From Saprospiraceae bacterium (GTDB lineage Bacteria > Bacteroidota > Bacteroidia > Chitinophagales > Saprospiraceae): 64,000 nucleotides of DNA. The notes under the pieces were generated by a model. The model saw only the letters and a program-made list of their open reading frames with translations, searched no databases and was not told the origin of the DNA. Both the position numbers and the translations under genes were made by a program. Positions within the stretch are counted from its first letter, which is position 1; the number at the start of each line of letters is the position of its first letter. Positions 1 to 9,327 of this stretch are shown piece by piece. The DNA lies in NCBI GenBank assembly GCA_020631355.1, contig JAHDHL010000022.1, forward strand, positions 28,705 to 92,704, read 5' to 3'.

Positions 1-2
1 TC

Positions 3-125
3 AAGAGGCTGATCCTAACAGAATCCACTTGGGAATGGGAAGTCGTTATTAACGCACTACAACAAAGTAGAAGTAGAATGAATCGTTTCAGCATCAGTAA
101 TTATTATCAGTTTGACTACAATTAG
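3..125 (+). CDS. 3' end of a protein gene cut by the window edge (unidentified)
   Basis: The third forward frame is open from the first codon of the window to a TAG at 123-125, giving about 40 residues that end in ISNYYQFDYN. The tail is rich in aromatic residues and Ser/Asn, but it is too short to assign to a family. It lies 121 bases before the next gene, on the same strand. An open frame of this length at a window edge can occur by chance, so this is a tentative call. Confidence 0.35.
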   Translation, partial: KRLILTESTWEWEVVINALQQSRSRMNRFSISNYYQFDYN

Positions 126-246
126 AACGAAAGTTAGCATCCAAATGCTTAACCTGCGACCTAAGATTCTTTAGTATCGCTAAAGATGCGGCATTATGAT
201 AATTTAAGGTATCAAAAATTTTATTTTCATCTAAATCAGAACAAAC

Positions 247-1323
247 ATGAAGAACATTTACCTTTCAATTGCCCTTTTTTTATTCTCTTTTTGTGCCTTG
301 GTAGGCCAGAGTTATACCAATATTGAAAGTGTGGAATATGATGCAGGAGAAAATAGATTCCTTGTTTCCAATTCCAATTCCATCATACAACGAGCCAGTG
401 ACGGAACACTCTCCTATTTCGGAAGTGGGTCTGCCAGTCATGGTATGGAAGTCATGAATGGCTACTTATTTGCCTGTAGCTCAGGAACCCGACTCAAGGC
501 ATTCGAACTAGATAGTGAAGATGAGGTAATGAATCTCAATATTCCCAGTGCTGGATTCCTGAACGGACTTACCAATGATGGTAATAATAAGTTATGGGCA
601 ACGGATTTCAGTAATGATAGAATCTATGAGTTCGATGTGACGGATGTGGATAATCCTACATACAACATAGTCGTCTATGATACAGAGGGAACACCCAATG
701 GAATCGTTTATGATGGTTCCAATAACAGGCTCATTTATGTCACATGGGGAAGCAATGCATCCATCAAGGCTGTGGATTTGGATGATTATTCCGTAACAAC
801 CCTTACCAATACGCCTTATGGCAGTATCGACGGTATTGATGAGGATAATAATGGTGATTATTACATTGCATATTGGCAACCTGCCGGAGTGAGTAAGTAT
901 GACTCCGACTTTTCAGGTTCGCCTACGACCATCAGTGTTCCGGGCATCAATTCTCCGGCTGACATTTGCTATGCCAAGGAAATTGATAGTCTGGCCATTC
1001 CGAGTGGTGGGAATCAAGTATTATTCGTTGGATTTGAGACCACTCCTGTCGGGAATATCGTCAATGAGGAATATCAGTTTTCCATGGGTCCCAATCCGAT
1101 GCAGGATAAGACCTGTATCCAATTCCATCTGGAACAAAGTGAGGTATTGGAACTTCATATATTCGATCTGAATGGCCAATTGGTCAGGACCCTGATTCAG
1201 CAGGAAATGCAATCCGGTTGGCATAAGGTCATGCTTACAGGTATTGAATTATCACAAGGCATGTATCTCATTCATATGGAAACTCCTAAGGGTATCATTA
1301 CGGAGAAACTTCAGGTACACTAA
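247..1323 (+). CDS. secreted beta-propeller (SMP-30/NHL-like) protein with T9SS sorting domain
   Basis: The 358-residue product starts with a signal peptide (MKNIYLSIALFLFSFCALVGQ). Residues about 25-270 contain repeated blade-like segments such as NNKLWATDFSNDRIYEFD and GTPNGIVYDGSNNRLIYVTW, as in SMP-30/gluconolaconase- or NHL-type propellers. The last ~80 residues form a type IX secretion sorting domain (GPNPMQDKTCIQF, then FDLNGQLVRTL, then LSQGMYLIHMET). The protein should therefore cross the outer membrane through the T9SS and stay at the surface or be released. I see no catalytic residues that prove an enzyme; a binding or scaffold role is equally possible. It appears monocistronic. 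Confidence 0.85.
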   Translation: MKNIYLSIALFLFSFCALVGQSYTNIESVEYDAGENRFLVSNSNSIIQRASDGTLSYFGSGSASHGMEVMNGYLFACSSGTRLKAFELDSEDEVMNLNIPSAGFLNGLTNDGNNKLWATDFSNDRIYEFDVTDVDNPTYNIVVYDTEGTPNGIVYDGSNNRLIYVTWGSNASIKAVDLDDYSVTTLTNTPYGSIDGIDEDNNGDYYIAYWQPAGVSKYDSDFSGSPTTISVPGINSPADICYAKEIDSLAIPSGGNQVLFVGFETTPVGNIVNEEYQFSMGPNPMQDKTCIQFHLEQSEVLELHIFDLNGQLVRTLIQQEMQSGWHKVMLTGIELSQGMYLIHMETPKGIITEKLQVH

Positions 1324-1500
1324 GGATATTTTATATAGGTGATGAATAACGTGTTGGTTATAATGATAATCAGCATGTTATTTTTTTGTAGCGGAGTGAA
1401 ATCCTAAACTCTAGTTAAAGCCCATGCTTTTCATATCATAGTTGTATATATTGCAGTATTGTGAAAATGAATACTCAGCAGGTATTCTAATCTTTCGTTT

Positions 1501-3279
1501 ATGAAACTGTTTTATCTACTACTTTTCTCACTCCTGACCACTTGCCAACAATCATTAATCCAAACCCAAAACATAAGTTTCCCTAACTTGTCCGAATTGG
1601 TTGAGGCCGACGATGATAATAATGGGGACTATATCATCATTGATCCAAATACCAGTTTCCAATGTTATGATTGCAATGCTTGTGAGGAACATGTGCGTCC
1701 GATTGACCATGACAATATACCCTCCAGTAATAATGATACCAGACCCGAATGCCCGACATTGAGTTGGAATGAGTTGATCAACAAAAGGGTTAGTGGAACA
1801 AATATCAAATACGTATTACTAAAACCCGGGGATTATCGTTGTCTGGGTCGTTTCTTTGTGAATGGAAAATCCTTTCCATCTGTCGATGGCAATCAGCAAC
1901 CCAAGGAAATCAATATCCTGTATTATAATGACAAGGCCCAAGGGGATAATCGTTTCTTACCAGAAAGGAATCCCTCAGATCAACAAGTCATCATGGAGGG
2001 AATTTACCTCAATAGAGGAAGTAATAATTGGAGATTCCACGGCCTTGTATTTGATGGAATTGGTAGGTCCGATGATGTTCCGACCCGTTCTGCCTCCATT
2101 CCGACACAATACTGCAATGAGAATCTCCCTTATCCCAGCCAGGCAGGTTTTGGTTCGGTGATAGACCGGTCCCACAAGATTCAAATCATCAATTGTGTAT
2201 TCCAAAACCATCTTTCGGGCGGTATCCGATTGGTTAATTCGAACAATAACATCATCCATGATTGTGTCATTCGGAACCAAATCAATCCCATTGCTTCAGA
2301 CAGGGCCGGAATCTATCTAACGGCCATTAATAAGGGAAGCAAAACGACTACGAACAATATCATTTCCAATAATATCATTTATAATTTCAATGATGGAATC
2401 CAGATAGGTAAAATAGAGGGAGAGCATGCAGGAGGAACATTAATCCAGGATAATATCATATTCGTTGATGAAACATATTGGACCAAGAACACCCAATGCG
2501 GACAAGTCTATCGATCATCATTCGAGAATGCTATTGATATCAAGCTCGGTGGTGCTGCCGATAATCCCATCAAGATTACCGGAAATAAAATATATGGTTT
2601 TAGGCCTGCACTCAACTCAAAATGTAAGGAAAAGGCATTCGGACAGGGTATTACCATCCATCGGAAATCGAGACATATCCATATAACGGATAATACCATC
2701 TTCGATTGTAATGTCGGGCTTCAACTTACCAGTGGAGGATTCAAGGGTGCAGTAAATTATGATTATGATGGCATCCTGATTGAGAATAATCTTTTTCAGG
2801 ATATCAAGAATGATAATAGTATCAATGAATGCAATAAGACACAATATGTCAAGGCTGGTTCAGCCATGGTCACCATTCTAAACATAGACCCCTCATCCGC
2901 AACCCAAGACCCTGACAATATCAAACTGAGGATTAGGAATAATGTATTCCAAAATGTGGATAAGACCATTCATGTCAAAAAATTCAACCCTGCTCTCCCC
3001 TTGCAATTCAGTATCACGGATAATAGTTACAAACTCAATCAGGCTCACACCAAACAAATGAAGCACAAGGGTTCCATACACTATGGTATTGTGGATTCTG
3101 AATTCCCTTGTAAGAACAAGGTCATCCAGGACCTTGAATGCAAGGGGAAGAAAGCTTCTTGCTCCAATAATACCGAAGATAGCAACCTGAACTACCCTTA
3201 CCCATCCAAGTGGCAGAATGACTTGAATATATTAGAACAATACCCATATACTAGGAAAGCTAAAAGATGTCCGAAGTAA
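1501..3279 (+). CDS. right-handed beta-helix lipoprotein (pectate-lyase-like fold)
   Basis: This 592-residue protein has an N-terminal hydrophobic segment ending in a lipobox-like LLTTC, so it is probably a lipoprotein. From about residue 150 to 500 it shows the repeating pattern of parallel beta-helix proteins: short strands rich in N, I and V such as NNIISNNIIYNFNDGIQIG and IHITDNTIFDCNVGLQL. Such folds occur in polysaccharide lyases and right-handed helix adhesins. I could not identify the calcium or catalytic residues of a specific lyase family. Cysteines are frequent at both ends (CYDCNACEEHV near the start), which suggests disulfides in the envelope. No T9SS domain is present. It ends just before a bidirectional hairpin shared with the convergent gene. 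Confidence 0.75.
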   Translation: MKLFYLLLFSLLTTCQQSLIQTQNISFPNLSELVEADDDNNGDYIIIDPNTSFQCYDCNACEEHVRPIDHDNIPSSNNDTRPECPTLSWNELINKRVSGTNIKYVLLKPGDYRCLGRFFVNGKSFPSVDGNQQPKEINILYYNDKAQGDNRFLPERNPSDQQVIMEGIYLNRGSNNWRFHGLVFDGIGRSDDVPTRSASIPTQYCNENLPYPSQAGFGSVIDRSHKIQIINCVFQNHLSGGIRLVNSNNNIIHDCVIRNQINPIASDRAGIYLTAINKGSKTTTNNIISNNIIYNFNDGIQIGKIEGEHAGGTLIQDNIIFVDETYWTKNTQCGQVYRSSFENAIDIKLGGAADNPIKITGNKIYGFRPALNSKCKEKAFGQGITIHRKSRHIHITDNTIFDCNVGLQLTSGGFKGAVNYDYDGILIENNLFQDIKNDNSINECNKTQYVKAGSAMVTILNIDPSSATQDPDNIKLRIRNNVFQNVDKTIHVKKFNPALPLQFSITDNSYKLNQAHTKQMKHKGSIHYGIVDSEFPCKNKVIQDLECKGKKASCSNNTEDSNLNYPYPSKWQNDLNILEQYPYTRKAKRCPK

Positions 3280-3310
3280 AGGGCAAGCTATAACCTAAGC
3301 CATAAATCAC

Positions 3311-3342
3311 GAAAGGCTGCACAGGAATCTGTGCAGCCTTTC
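3311..3342. terminator. bidirectional hairpin terminator
   Basis: A perfect 14-bp stem (GAAAGGCTGCACAG / CTGTGCAGCCTTTC) with a GAAT loop sits between two convergent genes, so it can end transcription from both sides. Confidence 0.75.
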
Positions 3343-3365
3343 ACATTATTATGATGATTCGAATC

Positions 3366-3845
3366 TTATGCCTGAAGATTTGGAATCCTCAAATTCTGAC
3401 CCGGGTAGATCAGACTTGGGTCCTTAAGCATTGGCTTATTCGCTTCAAAGATAACAGGGTATTTCATCGCATCTCCATAGAATTGCTTGGCAATCTTGGA
3501 AAGAGAATCTCCTTTCTCAACAGTATAGAACTGAGAAGTTACAGGAGGTACCTCTACATTGATACGGTCGTCAACGGTAGCAATACCGTGAACATTTCCC
3601 AATGCAAGAATAACTTTCTCGCGAATCTCGTGTGATGTTGTGGTTCCGTATACGGTAACGACATCATCATTCAGGTCAATTTCCAGATTATCCACTTCCA
3701 ATCCTGTACCCTTAACGATGTTATGGAATACAGCAATCTTGGCTTTCTTTGCAATTTCCTTAGCTACTGAGCTTTCAGCAGTTTTCTTTTCTTCCTCAAC
3801 TAGGGCTTTTGAACCTGCTTTTTTAAAAAATGAAAACAATCCCAT
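3366..3845 (-). CDS. kbp: BON-LysM protein, Kbp/YgaU potassium-binding protein homologue
   Basis: The 159-residue protein starts MGLFSFFKKAGSK, very like Escherichia coli Kbp (YgaU), a cytoplasmic K+-binding protein that helps cells adapt to potassium and osmotic change. A BON domain covers about residues 30-95 (VDNLEIDLNDDVVTVYG, then KVILALGNVHGIATVDDRI). A LysM domain covers about 105-157 (FYTVEKGDSLSKIAKQFYG, then FEANKPMLKDPSLIYPGQN). The ATG at 3845 was chosen because it matches the family start; the frame is open 25 codons further upstream, but that extension looks non-coding. There is no signal peptide, as expected for Kbp. Confidence 0.9.
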   Translation of the reverse strand: MGLFSFFKKAGSKALVEEEKKTAESSVAKEIAKKAKIAVFHNIVKGTGLEVDNLEIDLNDDVVTVYGTTTSHEIREKVILALGNVHGIATVDDRINVEVPPVTSQFYTVEKGDSLSKIAKQFYGDAMKYPVIFEANKPMLKDPSLIYPGQNLRIPNLQA

Positions 3846-3963
3846 TAGTAATGTATGGTTTTTTGTTATGTAAAATTGAATATGTATGATTGAAGTGGAA
3901 TGGTGCATTCTATCAACCAAGCAACTTCATTGTTATGACAAAAATAAGATTAAAAGTCACACA

Positions 3964-4962
3964 TTAGATACTATGGTATTCCATTTTACCATAAACTTCC
4001 CTTATTTCTTCCAGGATACCATAAATTTCCTTGGGATCATGGGTTGTAACCAGACGACCACGATATGGCTTGATGTTCCTGAATCCTCTGAAATAATTGG
4101 TATAATGCCTCCTCATTTCCAATACACCCAATTTCTCTCCTTTCCATTCCAATGAAAATTCAAGATGCTTCCGGGCTGCATCTACCCTTTCGTCTATCGT
4201 GGGAGGAGCCAATAATTCACCGGTCTTGAAATAGTGCTTGATTTCCCTGAAAATCCAAGGATTACCAATACTCGCCCGTCCTATCATAATCCCTTGTACA
4301 CCATACTTTTCACGGTACAACTTTGCTTTCTGCGGACTATCAATATCACCATTCCCGAATATGGGTATATGAATCTTAGGATTCTTTGCAATATTCCCTA
4401 TCAAGGTCCAATCAGCCTCACCCTTATACATCTGCTTCCGGGTTCGTCCATGTATGGACAAGGCCTTGATACCCACATCCTGCAATCGCTCAGCTACTTC
4501 CTCGATGAATTTCGTATTCTCATCCCAACCCAAACGAGTCTTGACCGTTACGGGTTTATTGGTGGACCTGACCATCAGATCCGTAAGACGAACCATTCGG
4601 TCTATGTCCTGAAGAATACCCGCACCTGCCATCTTACAAACCACTTTCTTCACCGGACAACCAAAGTTGATGTCAATGACCTCAGGGTCTGCTTTCTCTA
4701 CGATTTTCATGGCTTTCGTCATGGAATCCTCATTGGAACCGAAAATCTGAATCCCTATGGGGCGTTCATAATCGTAAATATCCATTTTCTGGACACTCTT
4801 GTAAGCATCCCTGATGAGTCCTTCCACGGAAATGAATTCCGTATACATCATATCACATCCCTGTTCCTTGCACAAGGCACGGAATGGTGGATCACTCACA
4901 TCCTCCATGGGAGCCAATAATAAGGGGAATTCCCCCAATTCTATATCTCCAATCTTTACCAT
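3964..4962 (-). CDS. dusB: tRNA-dihydrouridine synthase (DusB family)
   Basis: This FMN enzyme reduces uridine to dihydrouridine in the D-loop of tRNA. The 332-residue form from the ATG at 4962 begins MVKIGDIELGEFPLLLAPMEDVSD, the usual Dus start next to the first beta strand of the TIM barrel. Visible hallmarks are the APMEDVSDPPFR motif, INFGCPVKKV, the catalytic cysteine in VVCKMAGAGIL, KTRLGW, HGRTRKQMYKG, FGNGDI and GIMIGRASIGNPWIF (FMN phosphate loop). An open frame runs 19 codons further upstream but adds no family sequence. It is divergent from nhaB, with about 290 bases between the two starts. Confidence 0.95.
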   Translation of the reverse strand: MVKIGDIELGEFPLLLAPMEDVSDPPFRALCKEQGCDMMYTEFISVEGLIRDAYKSVQKMDIYDYERPIGIQIFGSNEDSMTKAMKIVEKADPEVIDINFGCPVKKVVCKMAGAGILQDIDRMVRLTDLMVRSTNKPVTVKTRLGWDENTKFIEEVAERLQDVGIKALSIHGRTRKQMYKGEADWTLIGNIAKNPKIHIPIFGNGDIDSPQKAKLYREKYGVQGIMIGRASIGNPWIFREIKHYFKTGELLAPPTIDERVDAARKHLEFSLEWKGEKLGVLEMRRHYTNYFRGFRNIKPYRGRLVTTHDPKEIYGILEEIREVYGKMEYHSI

Positions 4963-5251
4963 AATGATTACAAAAATACGATTTTTTGTTGCTTTTATCA
5001 TTCCTTCCATTCGGAACAATCATAAAACTACACTGTTACAGATACCTTAGGTGTACTTTCTCCTACAACATTATCTAGGAGTATAGTTCCCAATTGTATC
5101 CAAATTTGTAATTTGCGCCTGCTTTAGGAAAGGATACCATGATTATGGATGGTTGGATACCCTTTTATTTAAATTGGTGTGTGACCGAAATCCAATTCCA
5201 TTTCTATCTATTAGAAGTCGTAAACACATACGAATCAAATTATCAGCAACC

Positions 5252-6721
5252 ATGCTTAAATATTTTCTTGGCAATAGCCCCTCTTGGTTCAAAAACACCA
5301 TTATCGGATTCCTTGTCTTGAATGTGATCCTTTACTTTGTTATTCCACACAATGTATTATCCTGGTTATTCATAGCGGAATTCATATTCACATTGGCTAT
5401 GGCACTGAAGTGCTACCCCTTACAATCCGGTGGACTTCTGGCCATTCAGGTATTATTGCTGAATCTGACCACACCCAAACATGCCTATCAGGAAATCCAA
5501 GCCAATCTGGAGGTTATCCTGCTTTTGGTCTTCATGGTGGCTGGAATCTATTTCATGAAACCCTTATTGATGTATATTTTCAGTAAGGCATTCACGAAAA
5601 TCAAGTCGAAAATGGTACTATCACTGCTGTTTGTCTTTTTGGCAGCAGTACTTTCCGCTTTCCTTGATGCATTGACAGTTACCGCCGTACTCATTAGTGT
5701 ATCCGTAGGATTCTATGGGGTATATCACAAGATTTCCTCCAGTGATATGGATTTGGATAAGAGTGGTGTACTCGATAGGGAAGAACTCAAGGAAGAACTG
5801 GAGAATTTCAGAAGTTTCCTAAGGAGTTTGGTCATGCATGGTGTGGTTGGTACCGCATTGGGAGGAGTTTGTACCTTAGTGGGAGAACCCCAAAACCTAT
5901 TGATTGGAGAACGTTTGGAATGGGATTTCATTGATTTCTTCCTACAAATGGCACCTATTACCATTCCCGTTTTCTTTTGTGGTCTACTTACCACTGTCCT
6001 TTTGGAAACCACGGGATGGTTCGGATATGGTACGAAGTTACCTGAAGTTGCAAGAAAGATTATTGAGAATTATACCGAAGAAGCTGATAGGAACAGAACG
6101 GATAAGGAAAAGTACGGCTTGATCGTACAAGCTGTTTCCGCAATATTGTTAATCATTGGTTTGGCCCTCCACCTTGCACCTGTGGGTATGATCGGTTTGG
6201 GACTCATCATTGTGCAGACGGCATTCATGGGCATTACCGAGGAACATTCCTTGGGTAAGGCTTTTGAGGAAGCACTTCCATTTACTGGTTTATTGGTTGT
6301 TTTCTTTGTCATTGTGGCTATGATCCATGACCAACACCTATTCAAACCTATTATCGAATGGGCCTTGGAAATGGCCCCATCCACACAACCTGCTATCTTC
6401 TATGTTGCCAATGGTGTCCTATCCGCCATCAGTGATAATGTATTCGTAGCAACGGTATATATCGGTGAGGTTCAACAGGCATTCCTCAATAATGAGATTA
6501 CAAGGGACCAATATGAGAAATTGGCAGTAGCCATCAATACAGGGACCAATCTACCAAGTGTGGCGACACCCAATGGTCAGGCTGCATTCCTATTCCTATT
6601 GACATCAGCATTGGCACCAAAAATCAATCTGTCTTATGGCAAAATGGTAATCATGGCCCTACCCTACACTATTGTACTGGGTATCATGGGACTTGTTGGT
6701 GTAATGTATTTCCTTGGATAA
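5252..6721 (+). CDS. nhaB: Na+/H+ antiporter NhaB
   Basis: The inner-membrane antiporter exports Na+ in exchange for H+. The 489-residue protein from the ATG at 5252 matches E. coli NhaB along its length: FLGNSPSWFKNTIIGFL at the start, AEFIFTLAMALKCYPL, SAFLDALTVTAVLISVSVGF, GTALGGVCTLVGEPQNLLIGE, GVLSAISDNVFVATVYIGE and AVAINTGTNLPSVATPNGQA. There are about a dozen hydrophobic segments. The frame is open upstream to 5153, but those residues look unlike the family, so the internal ATG is preferred. A charged insert (SSSDMDLDKSGVLDREEL) sits in the loop where E. coli NhaB also has a variable charged segment. It is monocistronic, ending at a strong terminator, and suits a marine or saline lifestyle. 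Confidence 0.95.
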   Translation: MLKYFLGNSPSWFKNTIIGFLVLNVILYFVIPHNVLSWLFIAEFIFTLAMALKCYPLQSGGLLAIQVLLLNLTTPKHAYQEIQANLEVILLLVFMVAGIYFMKPLLMYIFSKAFTKIKSKMVLSLLFVFLAAVLSAFLDALTVTAVLISVSVGFYGVYHKISSSDMDLDKSGVLDREELKEELENFRSFLRSLVMHGVVGTALGGVCTLVGEPQNLLIGERLEWDFIDFFLQMAPITIPVFFCGLLTTVLLETTGWFGYGTKLPEVARKIIENYTEEADRNRTDKEKYGLIVQAVSAILLIIGLALHLAPVGMIGLGLIIVQTAFMGITEEHSLGKAFEEALPFTGLLVVFFVIVAMIHDQHLFKPIIEWALEMAPSTQPAIFYVANGVLSAISDNVFVATVYIGEVQQAFLNNEITRDQYEKLAVAINTGTNLPSVATPNGQAAFLFLLTSALAPKINLSYGKMVIMALPYTIVLGIMGLVGVMYFLG

Positions 6722-6741
6722 TATCCTTATTCATCCATCTT

Positions 6742-6786
6742 CAAACGCTGGCTCCAATCATTGATTGGAACCAGCGTTTGTTTTTG
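6742..6786 (+). terminator. Rho-independent terminator of nhaB
   Basis: A long, nearly perfect stem (CAAACGCTGG ... CCAGCGTTTG with an inner TCCAATCA/TTGATTGGA arm) is followed directly by TTTTTG. Confidence 0.85.
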
Positions 6787-6827
6787 TAACCAAAAACACT
6801 TCTTTCGTTATTCTAAAAAGAACATTT

Positions 6828-7196
6828 ATGAAATATTTGAATTACGTCCTCATTGCCATTTTCACACTTACCTTTTTCTCCTGTCATAAGGATCTGATAG
6901 AAGAAGCAGAAATGGTTGGTACTTGGAAATGTGTTGAAATCGAGGAAAAGGGCGAGATACCACCCTTACAGGATATCGTCTTTGATTTCAAGGCGGATAG
7001 TACTTATCATTTGCATGATAATGATTTGAATGCCGGACAAAAAGGACAATGGTATACAATGGAAGACAAGCTATATACCCATCCCGAGGGGGGCAAGCTA
7101 ATGGCTGTCAAACTAGGCAGAAGTGGGAATGATACCCTTAGATTCTATCAGAACAGAGGTGGTTTCCCCGTAGTATGGACTATGGTGAGACAATAG
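6828..7196 (+). CDS. small lipoprotein with lipocalin-like domain
   Basis: The 122-residue product starts MKYLNYVLIAIFTLTFFSC; the lipobox cysteine directly after the hydrophobic segment marks it as a lipoprotein. The mature part has the layout of lipocalin-like proteins common in Bacteroidota: MVGTWKCVEIEEKG, then VFDFKADSTYHLHDND, GQWYTMEDKLY and a final strand with VVWTMVRQ. Function and ligand are unknown. The ATG at 6828 was chosen because it begins the signal peptide. Its 3' end overlaps the convergent DUF1569 gene by 17 bases. Confidence 0.75.
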   Translation: MKYLNYVLIAIFTLTFFSCHKDLIEEAEMVGTWKCVEIEEKGEIPPLQDIVFDFKADSTYHLHDNDLNAGQKGQWYTMEDKLYTHPEGGKLMAVKLGRSGNDTLRFYQNRGGFPVVWTMVRQ

Positions 7197-7662
7197 TCGA
7201 ATCCTCCTCCTTCAATCCAAATTGCATCAAATGATAAAGGATGTGTCGGGCATGGAATTCAGTCCACTCATCCTTTGTCAACTTCCCCATTACCGGATGG
7301 TTGTAAACCGCTTCCGTATTTTCCTCATAGTTGCTTTTGAATAATTGATAGGCTCCCAGCAATTTGGCTTTGGCCACTTCAAAACTGGGAAATCTCAAAT
7401 CCTCCAATTTGGATTTCTTGGACGGGTCGAAGTTTTTTCTAAAAGGTGTCTTCTTCTCAAAGAAGTATTGCTTATTGATGGCCTGCCTTTCTTCGGGATA
7501 AAAGCTCGGAGCCTCAAACCTACCATTGGAGATCAGAAAAAGCATACTGAAATGTTCCAATAGATGTTGGGCTGTCATTAAACCCCACTTAGGCTGGGCC
7601 TCGGGTAGGATATGTTCCATTTCATGCTCAAAATCCTCGTATAAAAACTGCTTATGGTCCAT
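7180..7662 (-). CDS. DUF1569/DinB-like four-helix protein
   Basis: The 160-residue protein has the pattern of the DUF1569 branch of DinB-like helical bundles: WGLMTAQHLLEHFSML in the first helix and WTEFHARHILYHLMQFGL in the last. Histidines at matching helix positions (QHLLEH, FHARHILYH) could form a metal site as in DinB/YfiT proteins. Its substrate is not known. The ATG at 7662 is preferred over an upstream in-frame TTG. The convergent lipoprotein gene overlaps its end by 17 bases and there is no obvious terminator between them. Confidence 0.75.
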   Translation of the reverse strand: MDHKQFLYEDFEHEMEHILPEAQPKWGLMTAQHLLEHFSMLFLISNGRFEAPSFYPEERQAINKQYFFEKKTPFRKNFDPSKKSKLEDLRFPSFEVAKAKLLGAYQLFKSNYEENTEAVYNHPVMGKLTKDEWTEFHARHILYHLMQFGLKEEDSTIVSP

Positions 7663-7789
7663 TTCCAATAAGAATTCAATCAATAGTCAGATAATCCAAC
7701 GGGTCACCGATAATGGGCCTACCCTGTCATTCACATCATAAAATTATCCAAAATTTTGAACTTAGGGGGCGCATACCTCATATAATGAT

Positions 7790-7797
7790 TACATTTG
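7790..7797 (+). promoter_or_regulatory. candidate -7 box upstream of rseP
   Basis: TACATTTG fits the Bacteroidota -7 consensus TAnnTTTG and is followed by GC. It lies about 157 bases before the rseP start. A TTG at the usual -33 spacing is not seen, so this is moderate evidence only. Confidence 0.4.
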
Positions 7798-7953
7798 CGG
7801 ATTGAAAACGGGCCCTACATGTACTTATTGGAAATCATATTCAATTGATACCCATTCTAATGAAACATGTTGAGTTGTTTTCTTCTTAATCAAATCCGAT
7901 TCCTAGGATGGCCTAATCCTATCCTACCGGATACTAACATAGTTTTTGAATCA

Positions 7954-9324
7954 ATGGCTACAATAAGCATCATCGCTCAATTCTTCCTTTGTCTTTCCAT
8001 CCTGATTGTATTACATGAGGGAGGGCATTACCTAGCTGCTAGAATGACGGGCACCAGAGTGGATAAGTTCTATCTCTTTTTTGATTTCTTATTCCCATTC
8101 CCGGATAAGATGAATTTTTCGTTGTGGAAGAAGAAAATAGGTGATACGGAATATGGTATCGGTTGGTTCCCTATGGGAGGTTATGTTGCCATTGCAGGGA
8201 TGCAGGATGAAACCCAGGATGCTCCCGACCCTAATAGAGAACCCCTCCCTGATGAATACATGGCCAAGTCCAAACTCCAGAAGTTATTCATCATGCTTGG
8301 GGGTGTCATTGTCAATTTCATTCTTGGTTTCCTGATATATGCCATGGTTCTTTGGGTATGGGGAGAAGAAAAACTCCCGACGGATAATGCAAAATATGGA
8401 ATCTACGCGGATGAATTGGGTCAGGAATTAGGATTCAAGGATGGGGATACGGTCCTTAAGGTAGGTAATGTCACAATGGATTATCTCGACAGAGGTGTCC
8501 TGAAAAGACAATTGACTGTTAAGCAACAGGATGAAATCACTGTTAAGAGGGATGGAAAAACCATGACATTCAAGGTGGATGAAACTGCCAAGAAAAAAAT
8601 CATGACCTATAAGGCCAGAAAATCACAATTGATTGGCCCTAGATTCCCTTTCGTACTTCATGAAATAACTGCCAAGTCCCCTGCTGATGAATCAGATTTG
8701 ATGGTAGGTGACCGTATCGTAAGTGTGAATGATACGTCTACGGTCTATTTTCAGGATTTTGCTAGAAAAGCTAAACATTACAAGGATACAGAAATCACCA
8801 TCGGTTACCAACGTGGTGAGCAGGATACCGTATTATTCACAAAGGTAACGCTTGATAAGGATGGTAAGATGGGTGTGGTTTCAGTTGCAGCTAATGAGAT
8901 TCTTGAATTCGAGACCATTGAATATGGTTTGGGCGAAGCCATGCCAGCCGGTTTCCATGATGGTATGGAGTTCATCAAGGATCAGTTTGCAGCATTCGGA
9001 ATGATGTTCTCAGGAGATCTTAAGGTTACGGAAAGTCTGGGTGGATTCGGGTCCATCGGCGGTTTGTTCGACCCTAAATGGGATTGGCATAAGTTCTGGA
9101 TCATCACAGGAATGTTATCCCTTATCCTTGCCATCATGAACCTATTACCTATTCCTCTTTTGGATGGAGGTTATGTCATGTTCCTATTGATTGAAATGGT
9201 AACGGGCAGGGAAATTCCGGAAAGAATCATGAATGTCCTTTTGAATATCGGTCTTTATCTCATTTTGGGATTGATGATATTTGCAAATGGTATGGATATC
9301 CTCAGATTTATCGGATTGGCTTAA
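7954..9324 (+). CDS. rseP: RseP-type site-2 membrane zinc metalloprotease
   Basis: The protein cleaves membrane-anchored anti-sigma factors and remnant signal peptides within the inner membrane. The 456-residue form from the ATG at 7954 has the zinc-binding HEGGH motif in the first membrane helix (SILIVLHEGGHYLAARM), a GGYVAIAGM loop, a second hydrophobic helix, a PDZ-like region around residues 230-330 (SPADESDLMVGDRIVSVND) and the second active-site motif LLPIPLLDGGYVMF with the zinc-ligand Asp. The C-terminal helix is hydrophobic. The frame is open 29 codons further upstream, but the shorter form matches the family. It is followed after 3 bases by hscB, so the two are cotranscribed. Confidence 0.92.
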   Translation: MATISIIAQFFLCLSILIVLHEGGHYLAARMTGTRVDKFYLFFDFLFPFPDKMNFSLWKKKIGDTEYGIGWFPMGGYVAIAGMQDETQDAPDPNREPLPDEYMAKSKLQKLFIMLGGVIVNFILGFLIYAMVLWVWGEEKLPTDNAKYGIYADELGQELGFKDGDTVLKVGNVTMDYLDRGVLKRQLTVKQQDEITVKRDGKTMTFKVDETAKKKIMTYKARKSQLIGPRFPFVLHEITAKSPADESDLMVGDRIVSVNDTSTVYFQDFARKAKHYKDTEITIGYQRGEQDTVLFTKVTLDKDGKMGVVSVAANEILEFETIEYGLGEAMPAGFHDGMEFIKDQFAAFGMMFSGDLKVTESLGGFGSIGGLFDPKWDWHKFWIITGMLSLILAIMNLLPIPLLDGGYVMFLLIEMVTGREIPERIMNVLLNIGLYLILGLMIFANGMDILRFIGLA

Positions 9325-9327
9325 TCA

